Source: Legionella nautarum (GTDB lineage: Bacteria; Pseudomonadota; Gammaproteobacteria; Legionellales; Legionellaceae). Taken from it: DNA of 64,000 nt. Below the pieces are notes generated by a model. It did no database searches. It was given only the letters and a program-made list of their open reading frames with translations, and had not been told where the DNA came from. This document shows positions 55,583-64,000 of this stretch, in pieces. Location: assembly GCF_001467895.1 (NCBI RefSeq), contig NZ_LNYO01000013.1, forward strand, positions 777,134 to 841,133. Reading direction: 5' to 3'. A program made the position numbers and the translations under genes. How positions within the stretch are numbered: the stretch's first letter is position 1; each line of letters begins with the position of its first letter.

Positions 55583-57844
55583 ATGCAATCCAATTTTTCT
55601 CACAATTTATCTTTTTGGCATCCTATGCGGCATGATTGGAAATGGCTATTTATTGGCTCTGTTTTTTCTGTTTTATTTGCAAGTGTCTTACTTTCTGGAT
55701 GGCCATCAGGATTAATCCCTCACTTAGATTATCCTTATACGTATAGCGGTGATACGAATTTTACCTCTTGGCTGGTGCAAAGAGTGATGGATGGATGGCT
55801 GTTTGATAACCCACGGAGCGGCTATCCTTTTGGCTCGAATTTTTTGGATTATCCGCAATCTGATAATGGCAGTCTACTTGCTCTTAAATTATTTGGAATA
55901 CTAACAAGCTCTTATTATGGCGCACTCAATTTATACTTGCTTCTTAGCTTCCCCCTTGCTTTTATTTCAAGTTTTTTAGTGCTTAAAGCATTCTCATTCA
56001 GAGCCGTTTACGCGTTCTGTGCAGCCCTTCTTTTTACCTTTACTCCCTTTCATTTTTGGCGTTTCTTTGGCCACATTTTTTATACTTGGTATTTTGTAGT
56101 TCCGATCTATTTTTACTACGGCTGGAAAATATTTTTAGCTGAACCTTCCATTTGGCCTTTCTCTAGCGTGAAGAAATTTATCTTCCTATTTGCGACCTTT
56201 ATTTTTCTAAGTGCATTCGGCGTCTATTACGCATTTTTTGGAATAATTAGTTTTGTTGTTTCTGGCTTCGCTTCCGCAATTAAAAATAGATCGGCTCGAG
56301 GCTTAATTATATCCATCATTTTTTCCGGCATGCTTGCCTGCGGGGTAGGTCTTAATATTTTACCCAACTTAATCTATCAGCATAAACAGGGTGCTAACGT
56401 GGAAGTAGCGCATCGGGAACCCAAACAAACTGAAACCTATGGGCTTAAAGTAGCGCCTTTACTCTTCCCAACGTCTAATCACCGGATTGCCAAATTTTCG
56501 AAATTAGTTACTGCCTACAGCAAGTATTTTGAAGTGACCGAAGCCGTTTTTTCAGAATCCTTAGGTATCATGGGGTCTGTGGGATTGCTTGTCCTGCTTA
56601 TAGCGCTTTTTGCTGCTACACTCGGTAAACAAATTGATCTTAGGCTGCGCTTCTTTTCACTTCTAGTTCTCGCTTATATACTGATTGCAAATACAGGTGG
56701 TTTAAGTGTTTTATTTGCTTTAATTATTTCACCAGCCATTCGCGGCTGGAATAGGATAAGCATCTTTATTTCTTTTGCTGCCTTAGCGGCATTATTTTTA
56801 GTTTTACAACAAAATAAAAAAATTGAAGCCTTCTATAAAAACAAAAAATTAGTTTATTACGCTATTCCATTAATACTGTTATCGGTCGGCCTTTTTGATC
56901 AAACCCCTTCATCCTATACCACCATAACAAACAGCGCCAAAAATAGGTTTATCGAAGACAGGGATTTTATTAAAAAAATCGAAGCGATGCTGCCTCCTGG
57001 CTCAGCAATTTATGAGTTACCTTATATGGGATTTCCTGAGTATGGCAGCAATGTTAACTTAGCGGATTATGATTTACTTGCTGGCTGCCTAAATTCAAAA
57101 ACTTTACGCTGGTCTTATGCCGGAATGAAAGGGCGAAAAGGGGATTTATTCTATCGTTATCTTTCTAAAGAATCAGTTGATAAACAACTAGAAGTAATCA
57201 AGCGTTTAGGTTTTGCAGGTATTTATATCGATCGTAATGGATTTGCTGATCAAGGAAAGGCATTGATCGGCCAATTAAATGCCTTACTAGGTAGTCCGAC
57301 GCTGGTAAGAAATGATGATCGGGTACTTTTTTATCGCATTAGCCCATCTTCCCATGTGGAGCTTGATTCCTTGAGTTTTAGACAAATCATGGAACAAGCA
57401 GGTTATATCATTACAGAATCTGGGCCTTCTTATCGTGCGACCTTGGCTGAGGGCATTGATTTTACTCGCAGCGGGCTACCTTTTTTTATTAAAGATATTA
57501 AAGGCCTATCCGGTGTTGAATCCTGGGGTAGATGGTCTGATGCCAAATTAGCCCCTGCAGTGCGTTTGGATTTTGCCAAACCCTTACCCAATCAATTTGA
57601 TTTAATACTATCAACTACCGCTTACGGTCCTAATGTGGGCCATAATTTAAAAATTATTGCAGGCACAGAGACTTATTATATTACCCTTCACGATAAATTA
57701 TCTGAATCAAAACTAACTATCGATCTCAAAGGAGAAAAAGTAAGCTCCATTGAATTGGTTCCTCCTTTTCCTGCAAAATTTGAGTCGAGAAAATTAGGGT
57801 TTGGCTTAGCTCATTTGAAAGTAATTGACAAACTTGGAAGATAA
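55583..57844 (+). CDS. Large membrane protein, GT-C-like, with periplasmic C-terminal domain (753 aa)
   Basis: About 12 TM helices in residues 20-450. First loop HLDYPYTYSGDTNFTSW has an acidic motif (Asp57), again as in GT-C transferases; FLDYPQSDNGSLLALK follows. The last 300 residues are soluble and beta-rich, containing YELPYMGFPEYGSN and GFAGIYIDRNGF, which resemble YfhO-like and similar membrane glycosyltransferase proteins. It starts 24 bases after the previous stop with AGGA before the ATG. Likely glycosyltransferase of the periplasmic face; evidence is topology and context. Confidence 0.65.
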   Translation: MQSNFSHNLSFWHPMRHDWKWLFIGSVFSVLFASVLLSGWPSGLIPHLDYPYTYSGDTNFTSWLVQRVMDGWLFDNPRSGYPFGSNFLDYPQSDNGSLLALKLFGILTSSYYGALNLYLLLSFPLAFISSFLVLKAFSFRAVYAFCAALLFTFTPFHFWRFFGHIFYTWYFVVPIYFYYGWKIFLAEPSIWPFSSVKKFIFLFATFIFLSAFGVYYAFFGIISFVVSGFASAIKNRSARGLIISIIFSGMLACGVGLNILPNLIYQHKQGANVEVAHREPKQTETYGLKVAPLLFPTSNHRIAKFSKLVTAYSKYFEVTEAVFSESLGIMGSVGLLVLLIALFAATLGKQIDLRLRFFSLLVLAYILIANTGGLSVLFALIISPAIRGWNRISIFISFAALAALFLVLQQNKKIEAFYKNKKLVYYAIPLILLSVGLFDQTPSSYTTITNSAKNRFIEDRDFIKKIEAMLPPGSAIYELPYMGFPEYGSNVNLADYDLLAGCLNSKTLRWSYAGMKGRKGDLFYRYLSKESVDKQLEVIKRLGFAGIYIDRNGFADQGKALIGQLNALLGSPTLVRNDDRVLFYRISPSSHVELDSLSFRQIMEQAGYIITESGPSYRATLAEGIDFTRSGLPFFIKDIKGLSGVESWGRWSDAKLAPAVRLDFAKPLPNQFDLILSTTAYGPNVGHNLKIIAGTETYYITLHDKLSESKLTIDLKGEKVSSIELVPPFPAKFESRKLGFGLAHLKVIDKLGR

Positions 57845-57925
57845 AATCTTTGATAATTTCTATTGCTGTCAATTTAATTAACAAAGATAATCATCCATCT
57901 TAAAATAAATTATTTACTTCGCAAA

Positions 57926-58387
57926 ATGTATAAATTAACTTCATATAAACTAGCTATTCTCGTAGTATTAAATGTTCTCTCTCTGTCTACAGCCTCGGCT
58001 GACAACGAGAGATGTGATGATAATACTTATCATGAACGTACCATTTATAATTATTCCACACAAACATGGTTTATTACTGGAAGAGGTGTCGGGGTTCTTG
58101 GTTTAGGTAGTACTTCCGTTCGGTTTAACCCTTGTAATGAAAAAACAAGTTTTGGTTGTGCTATACCTGCTAAGGGCCAAATAAATATTTCATATGCTGG
58201 TAACGGCGGGCTGGTTCCCCGTCCCCCTGCGGGATACATTACAATTACTGATACGAACGGAACTGCTCAAGAATTTTTCTTTGGATGTAATAAGCAAGAT
58301 ATTTACATTTTCGGCTCCGCTGATTCTACCGTGATGTTACTTAATCGGCCTAGAAATGGAGATATTATGATAATCAATATTAAATAA
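57926..58387 (+). CDS. Secreted small protein of unknown function (153 aa)
   Basis: Signal peptide about 1-25 (LAILVVLNVLSLSTASA). The mature part has four Cys (ERCDDN, NPCNEK, FGCAIP, FGCNKQ) and glycine-rich beta-type stretches (GRGVGVLGLGS). No family recognised. There is a likely terminator after it. Not obviously part of sugar synthesis. Confidence 0.7.
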   Translation: MYKLTSYKLAILVVLNVLSLSTASADNERCDDNTYHERTIYNYSTQTWFITGRGVGVLGLGSTSVRFNPCNEKTSFGCAIPAKGQINISYAGNGGLVPRPPAGYITITDTNGTAQEFFFGCNKQDIYIFGSADSTVMLLNRPRNGDIMIINIK

Positions 58388-58414
58388 GATTTTATTTTCC
58401 TCTTCTTAGAGAAG

Positions 58415-58443
58415 CCCTGTGGTTTGACCACGGGGTCGATTTT
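58415..58443 (+). terminator. Probable intrinsic terminator after the 153-aa secreted protein gene
   Basis: CCCTGTGG (58415-58422) pairs with CCACGGGG (58428-58435, one G-T pair) around TTTGA, followed by TCGATTTT. It is 28 bases past the stop at 58387. Confidence 0.6.
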
Positions 58444-58547
58444 AACAATGACTAGAAAGTCTTGCGTTTCAAGAGTCAAAAGCCGTGGAGAGTCACCTGA
58501 AATTACTCGCTCAAGCGTAGAAAGAATTCCTTAAGCCAGTTGCTGGG

Positions 58548-59627
58548 TTAAATTTGAATCCCAGAACGCCAAGCGTGAATCTGATTCAAGGTTAACTCTC
58601 TTACCGCAGTTGGGTTAGCATAATAATCTCGGTACCAGGCCGCGGTTTCTGCGATGATGCGCTGAGTATCCCAAACAGGTTGCCATTTAAGTAGGGCTCT
58701 GGCGACGGAGCTATCAAGCGCAAGAGCATTGGCTTCTGGGAAAGGGTTTTCCATATAAGTTAATTCCGGGCGCTGCCAATGTTGGCTCATTAACTCAAGC
58801 ACATCGCGCACTGAATAAGATTGAGGATCCTGTGGGCCTAGATTCCAAGCACGGGCGTAGGCTGATGGATCATCAGATACTAAGCCAGCCAATAACATTA
58901 AATAACCATGTACCAGCGCGAGCACATGCTGCCAAGGGCGAGTTGCATTCGGATATCTTAAAGTTAAGCTTTGATTTTCGATGATAGCGCGTACAAAATC
59001 CGGAATTAAGCGATCTTCGGACCAATCACCGCCCCCAATAATGTTCCCTCCTCTCGCTGTAGCAATGGCTGGGCCTTTGTTTTCACTCCAAGGATAAGAA
59101 GCAGCATAACTTTGAATAACCATTTCAGCAGCGGCCTTAGAAGCACTGTAGGGATCTTTTCCCCCTAAGGGATCTTCTTCACGATAGGGCCATAACCATT
59201 CTTTATTTTTATAAACTTTATCAGTAGTTATACACAAAACAGCGCGCACGCTTTTGACTAAGCGAGCCGCTTCAAGCACATGGACAGTTCCTTGAGAATT
59301 GACCGCAAAGGTACGAACCGGCTCGTGATAAGAGCGTCGCACTAGCGGTTGAGCAGCTAAATGCAGGATAAGTTCCGGTTGAAAATTATCAACTGCAGCG
59401 AGGAAATTGGGATAATCACAAATATCACCAAGAGTAGTCTGAACGGAATTTTTTAGGTTCAAGTCATTAAATAACGAGGGCGTTGTGTTAGGAGCTAAAG
59501 AATAACCGGCAATCGTCGCTCCAATGGATTGTAACCAGAGGCAAGCCCAGCTCCCAGTAAAACCAGTGTGACCTGTAATTAGTATTCTTTTGTTAAGAAG
59601 TGACTGTTCAAAAGCCAGCAAACTCAT
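58548..59627 (-). CDS. rfbG: CDP-glucose 4,6-dehydratase RfbG (DdhB)
   Basis: 359 residues. ITGHTGFTGSWACLWL is the RfbG form of the NAD-binding loop; CITTDKVYKNKEW, PYSASKAAAEMV (Tyr-x3-Lys) and GGGDWSEDRLIPDFVRA are characteristic. Converts CDP-glucose to CDP-4-keto-6-deoxyglucose, the substrate of the RfbH-like enzyme. GGAG lies 8 bases before the ATG. It lies 9.7 kb from rfbH on the opposite strand, so the pathway is split. The gap 59628-59933 holds nothing I can identify. Confidence 0.94.
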   Translation of the reverse strand: MSLLAFEQSLLNKRILITGHTGFTGSWACLWLQSIGATIAGYSLAPNTTPSLFNDLNLKNSVQTTLGDICDYPNFLAAVDNFQPELILHLAAQPLVRRSYHEPVRTFAVNSQGTVHVLEAARLVKSVRAVLCITTDKVYKNKEWLWPYREEDPLGGKDPYSASKAAAEMVIQSYAASYPWSENKGPAIATARGGNIIGGGDWSEDRLIPDFVRAIIENQSLTLRYPNATRPWQHVLALVHGYLMLLAGLVSDDPSAYARAWNLGPQDPQSYSVRDVLELMSQHWQRPELTYMENPFPEANALALDSSVARALLKWQPVWDTQRIIAETAAWYRDYYANPTAVRELTLNQIHAWRSGIQI

Positions 59628-59933
59628 CTTTAGAACTCCATCTTTTGATAAAGATTAACCAAATTCCTATTTACTTACCCTTAATTGAGTGATAAAAAGA
59701 GCCCATTCAATGTTATAGGTTCGGATAGTACGATACCTCAGGTAGTAAATGCAATTTGGTTAGGCCTTTATTTTTATATCTATTGAACAGTTCCTTAGGC
59801 AAAACAACCGTAAAAAAATTCGCTTATCTACAACAAAGTGCTAGTATATGCAACACTTAGGAAATTCAAACTTTATCATCAATAATTGGCAGTACGCATT
59901 GATAACTAGAAAAATAGAGACTAGGGAGAGTTT

Positions 59934-61349
59934 ATGTATTTAATTCCTACAATTCTATGCGGTGGAGAAGGGTCGCGCCTTTGGCCTGTTTCGCGTGAAT
60001 TACATCCTAAACCTTTTATTCGTTTAGACGATGGACAAAGTCTGCTGCAAAAAGCCTTTCTGCGAGGTACAGCCTTACCCAACATCCAAGAAGTTTTAAC
60101 TGTGACAAATCGAGAACTTTTCTTCAAAATTGAAGATGAGTTCCGCGAAGTGAATAGAGCAGGGATTTCTACTTCTTTTATTTTGGAACCGTTTAAACGC
60201 AATACCGCAGCCGCTATTGCTGCAGCTTCACTACAACTCATTAAAACTTATGGTGAAGACAGTTTGATGCTGATTTTAGGCACAGATCACTTAATTAATG
60301 ACCAAGATGCTTTCCAGCAAGCAATTTCAGATGCTATTATCCCAGCCACAGAGGGTAAATTAGTTGTTCTTGGGATTAAACCTGACGATGAAAACAGCCA
60401 TCATGGTTATATCGAAGTAGAAGATAATAAAATCCTTGGTTTTATAAAAAACCCAACGTCAGAACAAGCACAAGAAGCACTTAAGACAAACCGTTTACTC
60501 TGGAATTCTGGTATCTATTTATTTAAAGCTGGAACAATTTTACAATCCATGGAAAAATACTGCCCAGATATTTTATCCACGGTTAAAGCCTGTGTAGAGC
60601 AATCGCCAACCATCGAAGGAAAAGATTTTGCCCGCCTAGAGCTTGAAGCCAATAGTTTTTTTAATGTTCCTGAAAAAGATATAGAAGCTATAATTATGGA
60701 CAGTTCTGCTCAGGCGGCTGTTATACCTTGTAACCTTCGTTGGACTGCATTGGGTTGCTGGGACTCTTTCGGTGAGCTTATTGAAGCAGATGCGAATGGT
60801 AACCGTCTTGAGGCAGAAACATTCTTGCATGAGGTAGCCAACTGCTATATCCAAAGTGATAGCCGCCTCGTTGGGGCTGTGGGAGTTGAAGATCTCATTA
60901 TTATTGATACCCCGGACGCTTTACTGGTAGCAAAAAAATCACATGTAAAAGAGATCGAACAAATTTATACGCAATTGAAAAGCCAAGGGCATGATGCACA
61001 TAAACTCCACCGCACGGTTCATCGCCCTTGGGGAAGTTATACTGTTTTAGAAGAAAGTACTCGCTTTAAAATAAAACGGATTAGAGTGAAGCCGGGAGCA
61101 AGTTTAAGTCTACAGATGCATCATCATCGTAGTGAACATTGGATTATAGTGAGCGGAATGGCCAAAGTAGTTAACGGAGACGAAACTTTTTTTGTGAATA
61201 CCAACGAGTCCACTTATATCCCTGCGGGACATAAACATCGCTTGGAAAATCCAGGCGTACTTGATTTAGTGATGATTGAAGTACAAAGCGGCGAATATCT
61301 TGGTGAAGATGATATAATACGCTTCCAAGATATCTACGGACGAGTTTAA
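59934..61349 (+). CDS. manC: Mannose-1-phosphate guanylyltransferase / mannose-6-phosphate isomerase ManC
   Basis: 471 residues. N-terminal nucleotidyltransferase (ILCGGEGSRLWPVSRELHPKPF; NTAAAIAAA; LGTDHLI) and C-terminal type II PMI cupin (RPWGSYTVLEE; GASLSLQMHHHRSEHWIIVSG split by His-rich metal site). Makes GDP-mannose, the precursor for gmd and fcl downstream. AGGGAGAG precedes the ATG. Confidence 0.95.
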   Translation: MYLIPTILCGGEGSRLWPVSRELHPKPFIRLDDGQSLLQKAFLRGTALPNIQEVLTVTNRELFFKIEDEFREVNRAGISTSFILEPFKRNTAAAIAAASLQLIKTYGEDSLMLILGTDHLINDQDAFQQAISDAIIPATEGKLVVLGIKPDDENSHHGYIEVEDNKILGFIKNPTSEQAQEALKTNRLLWNSGIYLFKAGTILQSMEKYCPDILSTVKACVEQSPTIEGKDFARLELEANSFFNVPEKDIEAIIMDSSAQAAVIPCNLRWTALGCWDSFGELIEADANGNRLEAETFLHEVANCYIQSDSRLVGAVGVEDLIIIDTPDALLVAKKSHVKEIEQIYTQLKSQGHDAHKLHRTVHRPWGSYTVLEESTRFKIKRIRVKPGASLSLQMHHHRSEHWIIVSGMAKVVNGDETFFVNTNESTYIPAGHKHRLENPGVLDLVMIEVQSGEYLGEDDIIRFQDIYGRV

Positions 61350-61476
61350 TAGATCTCGGACTTGAGAAATCTTCCGAGGAAAGTTGCATACCCCCTGAAC
61401 GCTTACTCCGAAAACCTAGCATTTCGAAGTAGCTGGGGTATAATTCCCTGAACTTGATATGATTCAAAGGAACAAA

Positions 61477-62559
61477 ATGAAAAAAGCGTTAATTTTAGGC
61501 GTTACAGGACAAGATGGTACTTATCTTGCCGAGCTACTACTTGAGAAAAATTATATTGTACATGGTATTAAACGCCGCGCGTCTTTATTTAATACTGATC
61601 GAATCGATCATCTTTATCAAGATCCCCATACCGCTAACCGTAATTTCATCTTGCATCATGGCGATCTAACAGACTCCACAAACCTCATCCGCATTATTCA
61701 AGAAGTACAGCCGGATGAAATTTATAATCTCGCTGCAATGAGCCATGTCGCGGTTAGCTTTGAAACGCCAGAATATACTGCAAACGCAGATGGCATCGGA
61801 ACCTTACGTATTTTAGAAGCTATCAGATTACTTGGACTTGAGAAAAAAACACGTTTTTATCAAGCATCTACCTCTGAACTTTATGGTTTGGTACAAGAAG
61901 TCCCACAAAAGGAAACTACACCGTTCTATCCTCGTAGTCCTTATGCTGTTGCCAAATTATATGCCTATTGGATTACTGTTAATTATCGCGAGGCTTATGG
62001 TATCTATGCTTGTAATGGTATATTATTCAATCATGAAAGCCCTCTTCGTGGAGAGACCTTTGTTACTCGTAAAATTACTCGTGCCTTAGCGCGGATTAAA
62101 TTAGGGTTACAAGATTGTCTCTACCTCGGTAACCTCGACGCTTTACGAGATTGGGGACATGCGCGCGACTATGTCGAAATGCAATGGCTAATGCTGCAGC
62201 AAGATGAACCTGAAGATTTCGTCATTGCTACTGGCGAGCAATACAGTGTTCGTGAATTTCTTGAGACGGCTGCTGCTGAAATTGATCTAAAAATTACTTG
62301 GCAAGGTACTGGAGTTGATGAAATTGGTACTGATCAGAACGGAAAAGTGATTGTCCGAGTCGATCCGCGCTACTTTAGACCTGCAGAAGTAGCTACTTTG
62401 CTAGGTGATGCCACCAAAGCGAGAGAAAAACTTGGGTGGGTTCCCAAAACGAGCTTCCAATCATTAGTCGCTGAAATGATGCGTGGAGATCTAAATGCTG
62501 CAAACCGTGATGAATTAGTAAAACGCCATGGATTTGCAGCCTACGATTACCACGAATAA
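61477..62559 (+). CDS. gmd: GDP-mannose 4,6-dehydratase Gmd
   Basis: 360 residues. [95 protein letters not shown]. This is a regular Gmd making GDP-4-keto-6-deoxymannose. ATG at 61477 has AAAGGA 6 bases upstream, preferred to ATG at 61459. It is followed by fcl at 12 bases. Confidence 0.96.
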   Translation: MKKALILGVTGQDGTYLAELLLEKNYIVHGIKRRASLFNTDRIDHLYQDPHTANRNFILHHGDLTDSTNLIRIIQEVQPDEIYNLAAMSHVAVSFETPEYTANADGIGTLRILEAIRLLGLEKKTRFYQASTSELYGLVQEVPQKETTPFYPRSPYAVAKLYAYWITVNYREAYGIYACNGILFNHESPLRGETFVTRKITRALARIKLGLQDCLYLGNLDALRDWGHARDYVEMQWLMLQQDEPEDFVIATGEQYSVREFLETAAAEIDLKITWQGTGVDEIGTDQNGKVIVRVDPRYFRPAEVATLLGDATKAREKLGWVPKTSFQSLVAEMMRGDLNAANRDELVKRHGFAAYDYHE

Positions 62560-62571
62560 GGAGCCAGCAAA

Positions 62572-63510
62572 GTGAATACCCCTAAAATATATATTGCCGG
62601 CCACCGAGGCATGGTAGGCTCTGCCATTGTAAGAAGACTGGAAGAAGCCGGCTATACTAACTTATTGCTGCGCACTCATGCCGAGCTAGATTTAACCAAT
62701 CAAGCTGAAGTGTTTGATTTTCTCGCTCGAGAAAAGCCAGATTATATTTTTCTGGCCGCTGCTAAAGTAGGGGGTATTCATGCGAATAATACTTATCGTG
62801 CTGAGTTTATCTATCAAAACTTGATGATTCAAACCAATATCATTCAAGCCGCTTGGAAAGCGGGGGTACAACGCTTACTATTTCTCGGGTCAAGTTGTAT
62901 TTACCCAAGAAATTGTCCGCAACCTATTAAAGAAGAATATTTGTTAACGGGCTCGCTTGAATATACCAACGAACCTTATGCAATTGCCAAAATTGCGGGC
63001 ATCAAACTTTGCGAAAATTATAACCGTCAATATGGCACACAGTATGTCAGTGTTATGCCGACTAACCTCTACGGCCCTAATGACAATTACGATTTAAATA
63101 ATAGTCATGTATTACCCGCACTTATCCGCAAATCACATGAAGCAAAAATCCATGGTGACAAGCAGCTTATCGTCTGGGGTTCAGGTACACCCATGCGTGA
63201 ATTCCTTTACGTGGAAGACATGGCCGATGCCTGTGTGTTTCTAATGGAAGAACAACCATCTGACGGTCTTTTTAATGTGGGTACTGGTACAGACATTAGC
63301 ATTCGTGAGTTGGCTGAAACCGTTATGGACGTGGTAGGTTTTACCGGTGAAATCGTTTTTGATGAGACTAAACCTAATGGCACCCCACGTAAACTGTTAA
63401 ATGTTGAAAAAATGAAAAATCTTGGTTGGCAAGCCAAAACCGATTTGCGTACCGGCATCGCCAAAACTTATAAAGATTTTTTAAAAACTGAACAAAATAG
63501 CTATGCCTGA
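62572..63510 (+). CDS. fcl: GDP-L-fucose synthase Fcl (WcaG)
   Basis: 312 residues. [54 protein letters not shown] (Tyr-x3-Lys); [19 protein letters not shown]. Epimerises and reduces GDP-4-keto-6-deoxymannose to GDP-L-fucose (or a related 6-deoxy sugar). The start is GTG with AAGGAG 9 bases before. Coupled with gmd and the following transferase. Confidence 0.96.
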   Translation: MNTPKIYIAGHRGMVGSAIVRRLEEAGYTNLLLRTHAELDLTNQAEVFDFLAREKPDYIFLAAAKVGGIHANNTYRAEFIYQNLMIQTNIIQAAWKAGVQRLLFLGSSCIYPRNCPQPIKEEYLLTGSLEYTNEPYAIAKIAGIKLCENYNRQYGTQYVSVMPTNLYGPNDNYDLNNSHVLPALIRKSHEAKIHGDKQLIVWGSGTPMREFLYVEDMADACVFLMEEQPSDGLFNVGTGTDISIRELAETVMDVVGFTGEIVFDETKPNGTPRKLLNVEKMKNLGWQAKTDLRTGIAKTYKDFLKTEQNSYA

Positions 63511-64000
63511 TCAACCACAAATTACCATTGCTGTTCCCTCCTATAATCAAGGACGTTTTTTAGATAAAGCACTCTCTTCAATTTTTACGCAAGAAGTTCC
63601 AGTTGAAGTGTATGTGTTGGATGGCGGCTCCACTGATAACTCCGTTGAAGTCATTCGTAAATGGGAAAGTTACTTAGCTGGGTGGCGAAGCCATCCGGAT
63701 CAGGGACAATCAGCAGCCATTAACGAAGGAATCGCCAAGGGTAAAGCTGATTTTGTTTGTTGGCTAAATAGTGACGATTGGTTTTTGCCAGGTAGTTTAG
63801 CGAGTTTATTAGAAACTTTGAACAAAGCTCCCTCAGCACCAGCAGCCTATGGGAAGGCATGGAATTTCCTTGAAAAGGATCAAAGTTCGCACCCAGTTTG
63901 GGTAGAGGCATTTAATGTTCGACGCCTTGCTTTACGCTGTATTATAGCCCAACCAGCCACCTTAATTAGACGCTCTGCTTGGGAAACAATAGGTGGGCTC
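63503..64000 (+). CDS. Glycosyltransferase family 2 (3' partial)
   Basis: The first 166 codons of a GT2 enzyme that continues past the window. [49 protein letters not shown] and [12 protein letters not shown] (Ser-Asp-Asp motif) align with the GT2 gene at 42837, its paralog. It overlaps the fcl stop by 8 bases and is likely co-transcribed with manC-gmd-fcl. Confidence 0.9.
   Translation, partial: MPDQPQITIAVPSYNQGRFLDKALSSIFTQEVPVEVYVLDGGSTDNSVEVIRKWESYLAGWRSHPDQGQSAAINEGIAKGKADFVCWLNSDDWFLPGSLASLLETLNKAPSAPAAYGKAWNFLEKDQSSHPVWVEAFNVRRLALRCIIAQPATLIRRSAWETIGGL

Noticed and set aside
37525-63510. Prophage-encoded O-antigen conversion island
   Set aside because: GtrA/GtrB-like genes suggested it, but no integrase, attachment site or phage structural gene is seen in the region.
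1-64000. tRNA, rRNA or CRISPR loci
   Set aside because: I found no cloverleaf-like sequence, rRNA segment or regularly spaced direct repeats in the gaps between genes.

Overview
The window looks like a chromosomal segment of a Legionella species other than the standard L. pneumophila serogroup 1 type. The DNA is AT-rich and gammaproteobacterial. It carries a SidB/SdbA-like alpha/beta hydrolase of the kind known as Dot/Icm substrates, several long proteins with eukaryotic-like or effector-like domains (SET, J-domain, cysteine-protease-like), a tatC that is not linked to tatAB, and many Legionella-style orphan membrane proteins. Genus is an inference from gene content. If the sugar pathway described below is right, species such as L. 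micdadei or L. maceachernii, whose LPS is reported (from memory of the literature) to contain the branched octose yersiniose A, are the best fit.

Layout. 1-3.8 kb: end of an SPFH/prohibitin gene, a CDF-type transporter and nhaA. 3.8-6.45 kb: decayed accessory DNA with IS110 and IS3 transposase fragments, a gene bracketed by two related hairpins, and a sensor-kinase remnant. 6.45-9.6 kb: a carbamoyltransferase, a DUF523/TudS-like protein, a lipase-like hydrolase and a DUF4254 protein. 9.6-22 kb: a large membrane protein; a three-gene retropepsin / inactive-transglutaminase membrane protein / ATP-grasp operon; the SidB/SdbA-like hydrolase; a 2OG-Fe(II) oxygenase; two transporters, one translationally coupled to a periplasmic binding protein. 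22-35 kb: a methyltransferase, the archease-rtcB RNA-repair pair, a SET-domain membrane protein, proBA, two papain/cysteine-protease-like proteins, and rsmA - TraI_2-domain gene - apaH. 35-37.6 kb: a LuxR-type regulator and a lone receiver domain, a strong 6S RNA (ssrS) candidate, and tatC.

37.5-64 kb is one long surface-polysaccharide region. It has two GDP-mannose 4,6-dehydratases, manC and fcl (GDP-mannose to GDP-L-fucose); rfbF, rfbG and an RfbH/ColD-like dehydrase (CDP-glucose to CDP-3,6-dideoxy-4-keto sugar); a thiamine-diphosphate enzyme resembling YerE; an SDR reductase; soluble glycosyltransferases, one fused to a methyltransferase; and GtrB-like, GtrA-like and two large GT-C-like membrane proteins, plus an O-acyltransferase. 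Together these look like a locus for an LPS O-chain containing a branched 3,6-dideoxysugar, with periplasmic side-chain addition.

Limits: no searches were run. Families were recognised from motifs in the translations, and all promoter, effector and pathway statements are predictions.
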